Source of the DNA: Hansfordia pulvinata
Taxonomy: Eukaryota > Ascomycota > Sordariomycetes > Xylariales
DNA: 64,000 nucleotides
Direction: 5' to 3'
Assembly: GCA_006538405.1 (NCBI GenBank)
Contig: BJKQ01000006.1
Coordinates: 829,001-893,000 of the forward strand
Below are positions 35,686 through 45,894 of this stretch, piece after piece. Numbering within the stretch: the first letter of the stretch is position 1; each line of letters starts with the position of its first letter. The notes beneath the pieces were generated by a model. It was not told the DNA's origin and made no database searches. It was given only the letters and a program-made list of their open reading frames with translations. The position numbers were made by a program, and so were the translations under genes.

Positions 35686-36002
35686 GGTTGGTGATGTCTT
35701 CTCTTTCTTTGTTCCTTTTTTTTCGCGGGGAGTGGTTGAATCGAATGTCGACTCTCGATTGGACCCTTCTACGGCACACGTCTCTTCTCTTCCTTCTGTC
35801 CCCCCTCGAGCGGCGACTCGCAAGCAGCGCAACCCCGGCGGTTTGTCACCTCCCGGGCCCCCGTCATGTTGGCGCGGTAGCACGTCATCGTCCCTTTGAC
35901 CAGAACGCAGCCGCGGCCCCGATGTCGTGATTGCGCAGCGCCCGGCTTCCTCCTCCCGAAGGAGGGGTCGGAGCACGCCCGCGACCACTCTTGAAACTTC
36001 AC

Positions 36003-36003
36003 C

Positions 36004-36050
<47 letters not shown>

Positions 36051-36067
36051 TCTCTCTCTCTCTCTCT
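36003..36067. repeat. Compound microsatellite (CG)n(TG)n(TC)n
   Basis: About 8 CG units are followed by about 16 TG units, then about 9 TC units, without interruption. The CG/TG part is strictly alternating purine-pyrimidine and so Z-DNA-prone. The TC part is a polypurine/polypyrimidine mirror tract. It sits in the oxygenase/MFS divergent promoter. Confidence 0.95.
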
Positions 36068-36410
36068 TACAGAAAGAGGACGACGAGATCGTCGGGCCAT
36101 CCCGCGCGCCTCGTCTCGCGGAGCGATTGCCGCCCTCCAATCTGCCGAGCCCGGCCACAGATGATATCGGGCGAATTGGCAAGTTCGAGGCTTTCGTGAT
36201 CCACCGGGCCGATGACGGAATTTTCGGGGTAGGGCCGGCAACAAGCCAACGAACCGCTTCCCCCCCCCCCTTTCATCCTCCCATCCCCGCGATACTTCCG
36301 GGAGGGGAGGACAGCGGAACGGCGTGGGGTTCGTGGTAATCAAGGGTGCAACGCTATCGCGCTCCCGTGTCCACCGGCTCTCCGAAGCGTGTGTGAGGTA
36401 GGTAGTAGAT

Positions 36411-36432
36411 GTGTGTGTGTGTGTGTGTGTGT
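36411..36432. repeat. GT microsatellite
   Basis: Eleven GT units lie about 390 bp upstream of the MFS start codon. Confidence 0.9.
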
Positions 36433-36818
36433 CTGCCATACTCTGTTATACTTGCTGTTCTTCCCACACAGCCGGGCGTCGGGAGGAGTATCTGTTGGCC
36501 GCCTGGTGCGTGCTTTGGGTGGAGCATGGCATGCGATTCGAGGCCTCTCTGGCTGTCTGTGTGTGCATATCGCATCGCTGCTGGGCAGGGTTTTCGGGTG
36601 GAACATGCCTGCCTTTGGCTGTGCTCTTCGATAAGCGGCGCTTGAATGGAATTACGCAGTCGACAAGAGTCGCAATAACGTAGAAGACTGCAAGCTTCCG
36701 TTGCTCGGCGTGCTGCTTGCCCCCCTCCCCCGAGACTCTTCACCTCCCGAACCTGGCCAAGCAAAAGCAGAGAAGACCAGAGAGAGAAACACACTCAGCG
36801 ACAGCAGTGTTGACGGCC

Positions 36819-36890
36819 ATGACTTTTCCACACAGGGATGGCAAGAGCGCCGCCACCGCGACGACAGAGGTGGTTCCGGCGGGAGATTCA

Positions 36891-36926
<36 letters not shown>

Positions 36927-39093
36927 GAGCTCCGCGAGGGCAACTCGGTCGACGGCTTCGGCTACAGCGCGGAGCGGGAGCGCGCGAGGGCGGCGCTGAC
37001 ACCCGACGAGGAGAAGAGGCTGCTGCGCCGCATCGACCTGCGCCTCATGGCCCTGTGCTCCATCATCTTCATGTTCAAGAACCTCGACAGCGACAATGTG
37101 CGTTGGAAAAAACACCTGAGCCCCCCCCCCTCTTCTCTCACGTCTCCATTTCCCGTCTTTGAACAAGTGACTGTGAAACAAACTGTAGTATGCGCTTGTG
37201 TTCTGACGGATACGGATACAGGTCTCCAACGCGCGCATCATGAACAAAGGCACGCCGCACAACATCATGACGCAGCTGGGCATGTCGTCCGACGACTACA
37301 ACCTTGTCACGGTGCTTTACTATGTATGTTTCGATGAGTGGTCAGCGTTCCTGAAGAGGGGAAGCAGGGGTGGGATGAGCCCAATGGAACAGGGAGGGAA
37401 TCGAGGGAAAGGTGAAGAGAAGAAGAGAAAAGAGAAGAAAAACACTAACGAAACCCAGATCCCGTACATCGTCGCCGAGGCACCGTCCAACCTGCTGCTG
37501 AAGTACTTCAGCCCGTCCAAGTGGCAGTCCCGCATCATGATCACCTGGGGCGTCGCGCTGTGCTGCCACGTCCCCGTCGTCAACAAGCAGGGCCTCTACG
37601 CCGCCCGCTTCTTTCTCGGGCTGGTGAGTGGGGGGCAGACCTAGTTCTTTGTTCCATCTTCCTTCTCCCTCCGGGCCTCCATCGACCGGATACTGACGCG
37701 CGTCATCCCACAGGCCGAGGCGGGCCAGTTCCCCGGTGTGATTCTGCAGATGACCTACTGGTACCGGCCGGACGAGATGTCTGTCAGGCTTCTGTATTTC
37801 TGTGAGTCTGCATGCGTACCGTGACGTGACGTGGCGGGGGGAAATGATGCGTGCTAACGATCCAGACATCTGCGGAAACCTGTCCGGCATCTTCAGCGGC
37901 CTCCTCGCCTTCGGGTTCGACCACCTTTCGGGCGCGGGTGGCCTGTCGGGGTGGCAGTGGTGAGTCTGGACGAGACGCGGAAGCAAAGACCCGATCCGCG
38001 GCTGACTCGCGTCACAGGCTCTTCCTGGTCGAGGGCATCGCCACCATCATCATGGGCTTCGCTCTCTGGTTTCTGCTGCCCGACTGTGAGTAGCGTGCCC
38101 CTCCCACTTGAGACTTTCCCCTGAAGGATAGAACGTATAATACTGACCGGGTCTCTCCCTTCTTCCCCCCCCCCCGCAGTCCCGGACACGGCCGGCTGGC
38201 TGACCGACCGCGAGCGGGCCTTCATCACGGCCCGCCTGCCCCAGAACGCGCCCCGGGCCTCCGAGCAGGACTTCAACCTGGGCGAGATCGTCGCCTCCCT
38301 CAAGGACAAGCGCCTGTGGCTCTTCACCTCCATCTGGGCCTTCTTCACCGTCGGCACCTCCGGCGTGCGCTTCTACCAGCCGACCGTGATAGCCGATCTG
38401 GGATTCACGTAAGCTTCTTTCTGCCCCTTTCTTCCTCTGTTTGCCTCTCTGGCCGGAACTTGGGGACAAGGCGAAAACGCGACCAGCTAACTGACTCGGG
38501 GTGACACACAGGAGCATCGCGACGGCCCAGATCCTCAACATCCCCATCACCGTGCTGGGGCTGATCGTGATCGGGGCGACGGGCGTCTTCGCGGACGGCG
38601 GACGCGTGCCCCGCCCGCTCTTCCCCTGAGCTTCCTGGTCGTCATCCTGGCCTGCTACGGCGTGCTGGTGGCGTTCCCGGGCCCGGGCGCCGTGTACGCG
38701 GCGAGGGCGGTTGGCAACGCGGTCGCCGCGGCCTGGTTCCCGACCATGTGGCCGTGGCGCGTCCAGACCACCACCGGTGCCACGGGGTCCGCGTTCGCCG
38801 TCGGCTTCGTCAACAGCTACGGGCAGATCGGCGGCGCCCTCGGGCCCCAGGTCTTCCGCGCCGCCTTCGCCCCCCGCTACCGCGTCAGCTTCGGCGTCGC
38901 CATGGCCCTGGTCTCCTGCTGCGGGGCAGCCACGTGCGCCACGTGGTGGGTCACCCGCGAGGTCGAGAGCGAGACGCGCCGCGTCAAGCGCGCGCGGGTC
39001 GCCGCCGCGAGGACGGGTCAGGCGGCGGAGGAGGCGGAGGCGGCTGGGCTCGAGGACGTCGGGGATCGGTATGCCAAGTCGGGGGCGGTGTAG
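36819..39093 (+). CDS. MFS transporter, anion:cation symporter (allantoate/nicotinate permease-like); one frame break
   Basis: There are eight exons: 36819-37097, 37222-37323, 37459-37623, 37714-37801, 37866-37959, 38018-38085, 38180-38408 and 38512-39093. All seven introns are GT-AG with agreeing phases. The N-terminus is cytosolic with a poly-Ser run of 11 encoded by TCG/TCA repeats. The MFS core shows LRRIDLRLMALCSIIFMFK, LDSDNVSNARI, LYYIPYIVAEAPSNLLLK, the family motif RFFLGLAEAGQFPGV, and LFLVEGIATIIMGF before the central loop. This order is typical of the Dal5/Tna1 (ACS) group, which carries small organic anions at the plasma membrane. The last exon breaks at CCCC (38623-38626): GVFADGGRVPRPLFP is followed by TGA, while the continuation LSFLVVILACYGVLV is one base out of frame. 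One added base gives exactly 535 residues. The substrate is unknown. Confidence 0.92.
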
Positions 39094-39133
39094 GGAGGGA
39101 TCGTGCTGTTGCTGTAGCGAAAGAGAAGAGAAG

Positions 39134-39208
<75 letters not shown>

Positions 39209-40026
39209 ATAAAAGAATGAAAGAAAGAATAAAGAATGAAAGAAAGAGGGAGTGAGTTAATAAAGAGGTAGAGGGGAATGTTCTAAAGAGAGAGAGAAGG
39301 GCTACGAGCTGGTACTGCAACTGAGTGTGGTGTCAATTTTCCGGTTTCTGTGAGACCACCGCGCAGGTCAATAAGAATGCAACTCCTTGTTCGAGTCGAG
39401 TCCGCACCTCAGAGAACTGCAATGTTAGGATGAAGGGACTCGACTTGCGACCACGTCCCTCACTCATAGGATTCCCCTGTCATCGCGGCGGGTGCTGTTG
39501 GTGATAGGCCTCGATCTGACCGTCTTCTTTCACCGACACATGACATGGGTCAGCAAAAGCATGGCCGCCGGACCATCTTCACGTCTTCATGTCTTCTTTC
39601 CCGCCGGCCGGCTCAGTAGTCAGTCAGTCATCACGGCACGGCTGACTGGATACAAGACAGCCTTTCCCGACATTGCCATCCCGTAGCCAGCCCGACGTTG
39701 CTTATTCAACCGTTCAACTCACAGATGACTTGACAGCCAAAGTGCAAGAGTCTCAGAGACGAGCGAGCCTCGAACCCTGGCCAAACTGTTCGAGTTCACA
39801 TCACATATTGCACAGTCAAAGCGCGCCACATCGATGTACAGTCAAAACCGCCTCGTTTTTTTTTTTTTTTCATATACAACCTTCAGCATCCTGCATGCTC
39901 AAGCCGCCCTCGTGACCTGGATGTCAGCCCAGTCCCGACTGCAAGAAGCTCGTCTCCATTCACCAGGCGGCTGGGCGGACGACTTGACCAGCCCCCCAAG
40001 ACAAGTATGTTCGCACAGCGGCATCC
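39094..40026. other. Convergent 3' intergenic region, MFS / RRP8
   Basis: This is 933 bp between convergent stops. A long GAAA tract starts 43 bp after the MFS stop. A T-run lies at about 39857-39870. No gene is seen. Confidence 0.65.
39136..39246. repeat. (GAAA)n tetranucleotide tract
   Basis: About 18 perfect GAAA units (39136-39209) are followed by imperfect units to about 39246. The tract lies in the probable MFS 3' UTR, so it would be transcribed as a purine-only stretch. Confidence 0.95.
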
Positions 40027-41836
40027 TCAGCGAAGCTTGTACACGCAGGGCTTGAGGATGGCGCTCTCGCTCGCCTTGACCTGGTCCGCCGTGTCGGCCT
40101 TGTCGAGGAACTTCAGCGCGCCTCTCCTGTCGTGCCGACCGGGGGGCCGCCGCCGCCGCCTCTGGCCGGGCCGGCCGAGTCCGACGCCACGGCGGCGCAC
40201 TTGCCGACCGTCGCGGGCGCGGCCTTGAGGAACCGCATGCGCACAAACATCCTGTTGCCCAGGTCCGGCTCGCCCTGCAGCACAAACCCGCGCCGGCGCA
40301 GCGCCTCCACAAACGCAGTCACGTCCGTCTCGCCGCCGCCGCGCCGCGGGTCGTCGGCCCCGTCGACGGCGACGGCCAGGTCCGCGGCGTTCTCGGCCGG
40401 GTCGCCCTCGTCGTCGGCGCCGTTCCGGCCCTTGCCCCCCTTCTTGCCGCCGGGCGCGGACTGCTTCCGCCGGTGGCCGACGCTGTGCGTCACGGGCGTG
40501 CCCTTCTTGCCGGGCGCGCCCGGGGCCCCCGGCGCGGCGAAGCGGCTCTTGATCTCCGCCACCCACAGCTCGCCCTTCCAGTGCAGGACGCGGTAGGCCT
40601 CCTCGATGAAGTCCAGCCAGTTGGTGCCCATGAGCGCGAGGCAGAAGATGACGACGTCGACGCCGCCGTCCTCCAGCGGCAGGTTCGCAATGTCCGCTTT
40701 GGTGACGTGCGGGCTCGGGCTCTGCAGGTCGTAGCTCAGCAGCTTGAGGCGCAGCTTCCTGGCCTCCGGCCGGAGGGTCGCGGCGAGCTTCGCGTCGCCG
40801 CAGCCCAGGTCGGCGATGGTGCAGGTGCCGCTGGTGCGGACGAGCGGCGCCGAGTCGCCGACCGGGGCCGGCCCTTGCTTGAACTTGCTGGGCGGCGCCG
40901 GCTTCTGCTTGCCGCGCTGCTTGATCTCGGCAATATACGTGTCGACGGGGTTCTCCGGCCAGACGTCCACTTGCCGCCGGAAGCCCTCGTGGTACTCCTG
41001 GAACATCTCGGGGACTCGTGGAACAGGTCAAAGGCCTCTTTGGACGGACGCGTGTACAGGGTCTCGTTCAGATGGCGGAAGCGCGCCGACACCAGCTTCT
41101 CGCGCATAGACGCCTGGAGAGGGGTGAGCTTGGGCGCAGCTGCGGGTGCGGGCGCTGCCGCCGCGGCAGCCTTGGCCTTGCTGCTTGACTTCTTGCCGGC
41201 CGCCGGTGAGGCATCCTCATCGTCCGGTTGGTCCTCGCCATCGGGCGACACGGCCGGGGCTTTCTTCTCCTTCTTCCCATCCTGCTGCTGCTTCTGCTGC
41301 TGCTTCTGCTGCTGCTTCTGCTTCTTCTCTCTCTTCGATACCTTGCCCGTCTCGGCAGTCTTGTCTGTTTGGGGCGCAGGCGGCTCCTCCTGCCCCTGGC
41401 CCTGGCCCTGGATCTGGCTCGGTGAGGCACCGAGGTCCTGCTGCAGCTTCTTCTTCTTCGCCTTCTTCTCCTTCTTCGAAAGCTTCGATGCGTCAGGGCG
41501 CGGCTCCTCCGTCGCGTCTGCGTCAGGGCGCGACGGCTCCTGGCCCTGGGCTACGCGGGGGGCGGCGGTGGTAGCGGTGGCGCCTGAGACAGCTTGGCTG
41601 GTCTTAGCCTTCTTGCCCTGCGGAGGCTTGCCCTGGATGACCTGCTCCCATAGATCGGCGACATTGGCGCTGGTGACATCCTTTGCGGCCACCGAGGGCC
41701 TCTTGCGCTTCTTGGACTGCTGCGCGCCCGGCTTGCCGTCGGCTCCGGAGCCTTGGGCCTGGGCCGGCGGCTGGCCAGCGGCGGATTCAGGCTTGAGGGA
41801 TTCGGCAGAGACCGCCCAGCCCGGCACGGCAAACAT
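40027..41836 (-). CDS. RRP8: 25S rRNA (adenine-N1) methyltransferase Rrp8; two frame breaks
   Basis: This nucleolar SAM-dependent enzyme makes m1A in helix 25.1 of large-subunit rRNA. It is a single exon from ATG at 41836 to TGA at 40027. The N-terminus (MFAVPGWAVSAESLKPE) is typical of fungal Rrp8. A long Lys/Gln/Ala-rich low-complexity region follows (KKKLQQD, QQKQQQKQQQ, KREKKQK), as in nucleolar proteins. The catalytic half begins LTPLQASMREKLVSARFRHLNETLYT. It includes the SAM loop IADLGCGDAKLA, then DLQSPSPHVTKADIANLPL, VVIFCLALMGTNWLDFIEEA and GELWVAEIKSRF, and ends GALKFLDKADTADQVKASE. Two frame changes are needed: at GGGG 41010-41013 (between HESP and EMFQEYHEGF) and near G6 40141-40146 before GALKFLDK. 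One base at each gives exactly 603 residues. An insert of about 60 residues rich in Gly/Lys follows KSRF. Confidence 0.94.
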
Positions 41837-42587
41837 GGCGGGCAGGGCTAGATGGGCTGTGGTGGTGGTGGTGGTGGGCTAGAGCACGACCGTCGTCGAG
41901 TCACAGGGCTGGCTGGCCGAGGCGCTCAGAGACGAGGAGGGCGAGTGTGCGGACAGAGGGACTGGCGGGCCACAGCAGCAGAGGATCAATTTGGTGCATC
42001 CGTGGCTGGTTGTGCAACGGAGGGGGGCCTCTCTTCCTTGGCAAGGGCCAGCGTGACGAGCTTGGAAGTGGACGCAGGGCAACGGCCGGGCGAGGTGGTG
42101 ATGGTGTGTCGAAAGCACGTGAAGCGACAGACAATTTTTCCTTATCTTCCTTCGAGCCGCCCAGCGTCAATGGTTCAGGCTCTGCCTATTGTGGACTAGC
42201 CTGAGTTTGTCGGGCCATGTTACAGAGAGCGGCCGCTGGTAAAACGCTGGTCCAGTGTTATCGACACTGCAGGTGCAGGTGCAGGTGGGGGCGGGGGATT
42301 CAGTACCTACCTACGTCCAGCTTAGGTACTCGTAGGTCCTAACTGCCCTACGTACGCCGTACCTGCCCTCGATTAGTAGGTGCTGCCAAGGGCCCTGACG
42401 GGACGTCACTCAGGTACCGCGTGGCTGTAAGGAATTCCAGGATGTACGAGGCTGGTCGACCGTCGGGTAACGTCCCCAAAGTGCCTCTAGAAGTGCACGA
42501 TGGATGCACCCATCTCGAGGTGACCTACTGTAGGTAGCATTCCCGCGGCGGCCCACTCACTGCACCAACGCCAAGCAGCCTCGATAC

Positions 42588-42625
42588 TTACCTTAGGTAT
42601 AGGAACGGTAGGTACCTGTAGATAC
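42588..42625. repeat. TACCTTAGGTA / TAGGTACCTGTAG motif cluster
   Basis: Overlapping TTACCTTAGGTA and GGTAGGTACCTGTAG units show partial dyad symmetry. This is a member of the dispersed CCTAGGTACC family. Confidence 0.7.
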
Positions 42626-43714
42626 CTGCCCAATGGTCTCTATGATGAGCATGACAGAGTCCCCCTCGACTGCATCGGCCCAGCGAAATGAGTCAGGCTT
42701 CTTGAAGTTGCAGAGTTCGAAGGAATTGCATTACTCTTGTGTGCGCGACCCCGGATCCGTCGCCCACCCTGGTATCTGGCTAGCGGCTACGGCCGTAGAG
42801 TACCTCGCTACCCACGGCCCGGCGTTGATTGCCCTTGCGCCCACCGCCTCCCGTGTACCACCACGCGAATACGACGGCACGGTACCTCTTCGGAAACCGC
42901 CGTTCCGTACTTCCACTGCCTTTCGCCGGGTGCTTGATACTTCAACGGGAGATGTGTTGGGGACGGAAGGTGCCCTCGGGATATTGGATGCTGCTGTTTG
43001 GATATTGGATCCTGGACATGAGATGTGCAAACAGAGGAAGGAGCGTCGAGCCAGACCGAAAGAGAGCACCTTGCGAGCAGCAGGTGCAACCATGGAACCC
43101 GCCTGGCACTGGCACTGGCACCTGCCCTGCGTGCCTCCGTCTTGACTGCATCTTGTCCGCTTACATAATCGGTCGTCTACCTTACGTACCTACGGAGTAC
43201 CTGATTCCTGAGCTGCAGTGCAGTATAGGGGACAGGGGATCCCGTCCGGGTGCAGGTCGAGACGTCGCCAACCGTACTGAGCGTATCATGTCGTGTACTC
43301 GTATTTGTCCTCTCCTCAGTAGCCCTACAGCCAAGCAGCCGCCTGCCAGAGGGGGGAGGGTCCATGTGGCATCCTGACTCGAGCCTTTCCGAGGCAAAAT
43401 GGATTTAATAATAGACGCTCCAGGGTAAACTCTTAATTAGAGGGGCATTGCCATTGTCGGGAGCACGAGCCTCGAGGCCGAGCATGCAGCCCTGTGGATG
43501 GATCATGGGTGCCCATCTGCCCGCGTCATGGAGCAGAATGCGGATGGTCAAGACTCAAGAATGGACTCAACGAGCCGCCACAGGTGGTCAGGCTAGGACC
43601 CCGTGGGCGGGCGGCCCTCGGCTGCAGGGGCACATGGAAGATGGGGCGCCCATCAGCAGCACCATGTGGAGGCGTCGTCTTCGGGTGGCATGGAACTTGA
43701 GGTCAGGCGAGAGT

Positions 43715-43756
<42 letters not shown>
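43715..43756. repeat. GT microsatellite
   Basis: About 20 GT units form an uninterrupted alternating tract in the gene-free region. Confidence 0.9.
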
Positions 43757-43757
<1 letters not shown>

Positions 43758-45656
43758 TCGCCCGCCGACATGGTAGATTCATCACGGCGAGTCCAGGCAT
43801 CATGGATCGTACGATAAGTACGGAGACCGAGTAGGTCGTCGAGTCGTCGACTATCGTAGTTGGCAGGTGGGAGGAGTGGGGCTCGGTTCGAGATGAGGGG
43901 CTCCCCGTTCCCGCTCTCTGGTGGTGGCCCCGGAGACGAAGATGAAAAAGAAGAAGAAGAAGAAGACGCGGCGGGCCAAACCGGACCGGGTCTGGCGTCC
44001 GCGCGCATTGGAACCCAGACGGGTTTAGCTGCAGAGTTGCCATGATGATTGCTGACCTAACTTAGGCTGTGATGGACTTGGCGCTCGCGACCGACGTCGA
44101 GAGCGCCGGCGTGGTGGTGCGCCTCGCGCTAATAACTTTGGCGATCCCGCTTCCGCGTCTGCGTCTGCGTCTGATGGCGACAGGGATAGGGACGGGGATA
44201 CCTGTGACCTGTGCTCAAGAGGCAGATAGGAGGCAGAGTGCGAGTAAATTCGAAGGACTTGGCTCCTTAGGTAAGGTACCTACGGTAGGTATGCAAGGCG
44301 GGTACTGACAAACCTTACTTCAAGTGCCTTACACAAGGGAAGTAAGGATGTATGTAGGTGATTCTCATAGGTAGGCCCTAAGGCAGGTAATCATATAGAC
44401 GTCCACTACGCGTACCCAATCTCTACCGCACTTACCAAGTTGGGTAACCTAAGCTACGGCGGACTATAGGCCATTCATTGGCATTCAACATGGAAGGTCT
44501 ACCGTCTCGCAATACTACCAGGTTACCTTAGGTACTAGTAGGCAGGTATAGGCAGGTCATCATTCATTGCCTCTCGGCAGGATGCCCCGTGCCCAGTGGC
44601 GCCTTGGGCTTTCGACGTCCTGCACAGCCCTCCAGGGCTCCCTCCTGCCGGTTGGCCCTCGGGCGTGCAGTGGCAGGATCCCGACCAGCCACACAGGCGG
44701 TTAGAGGCCCATCCATCCCTCACCTCCCCGACCGCGCCGTGCCCCTGTTGGGCTGACCGAAGTCGGGGTGAAACCCAGGTCCCGTCGCGGGAATCTCCCC
44801 AGGATTCGGCCCCGAGGCTTCGGCACTTCCGTTGTCAGGGCTCACCGTCCCCCAGAGCAAAGGTAGACCGTGGACCGGCAAGGGAGGCGGGCAATCATCA
44901 GTCAGCCACCTACCTAGCCAGTGAGAGGCTACCCAACAGTCAACAGGTATTAACAGGTTAGGTAGTTAGAGCAGCACATCACAGCCCAGCCCACCCCAGC
45001 CCAGCGCGTTCCCGTCGATGTCTTCCCGAACATGTGTGTGGCGAAAAGAACAAACAGCCCGCCCCCGCCGCCCGAGTGCTCGGTCTGCTTTCCGGGCGTT
45101 GGCTTGTCGCAGCTTGTTCGCCTCCCCCGGGCCCCCCTTGACGGGCCATGCTTCCATTTGCACTGCCCCCTTCCGCTTCTGCCGCGCTCCCTCCCCGTGT
45201 CGTCCAGCCCTATCCCACCCACCCAAAGACAGAAGCACTTCGTGTTGTGGGTGGCGGCGTGTCCGCGCTGGGGGCCAGCAGCCACTCGTAAGTTACCTAC
45301 CTAAGCTTGCCCTCGCCGCTCGGTCGCTGGTACAACGAAGCCTGTCTGCCAATCCGAAACTCGTCCGGCTCGGGGGCCTCGGCTGTTACCTGCTTGCCCA
45401 GCCTCCAGGACGAGAAATTGAGAGCTCTCCCGCTGCCTCCGTGCCGCCGCGGACGGTCCAGTGATCGATCCGCTGTCACGAGTCTCGCTACCTCAAGGCT
45501 GATTCCGGTGGCAATGGCGACGTTCCCCCTTCTCTCCCGGCGTCAATTCTGGTTAGCGGTAACTCACCGTCGGTGAGCGCTTGGCCCCCTGGCCCCTCCC
45601 GGCTGTCCCATGATGTGGCGACAGCTCGAATCATGGAGTATACAAGCGGATGAGAA

Positions 45657-45681
45657 GGGGGGGGGGGGGGGGGGGGGGGGG
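45657..45681. repeat. G25 homopolymer
   Basis: This is a run of 25 G. A C16 run follows 200 bp downstream (45879-45894). True lengths are uncertain because such tracts are poorly sequenced. Confidence 0.85.
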
Positions 45682-45878
45682 AGTTCATGGCGGGCACTTG
45701 GGACGGTTGTCGCCTCCGGAAGCTTCCAAGTCAAGACAGGTCATCGCGCAGATTCAAGCTGCGAGAGTAGGTAGGTAAGTGCCTAGGTCGGGACAGCTTA
45801 GGATTCGTCAGCGACTGACGGCCCACGGTTTAGATTGATGGGAGATGAGGCCGCAGGTGCAGGTGCAGAATCCTGCCT

Positions 45879-45894
45879 CCCCCCCCCCCCCCCC
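45879..45894. repeat. C16 homopolymer
   Basis: This run of 16 C could pair with the G25 run 200 bp upstream on the same strand. Confidence 0.85.

Larger units (their letters stand above)
35686..36818. promoter_or_regulatory. Divergent promoter region, oxygenase / MFS transporter
   Basis: This 1.1 kb must contain both promoters. It includes a compound CG/TG/TC dinucleotide tract (36003-36067) and a second GT tract (36411-36432). I cannot name specific factor sites. Confidence 0.55.

Noticed and set aside
34041..39093. Oxygenase plus transporter as a secondary-metabolite cluster
   Set aside because: No synthase, terpene cyclase or peptide-synthetase gene lies nearby, and the neighbours are housekeeping genes. 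A simple two-gene unit is possible but not shown.
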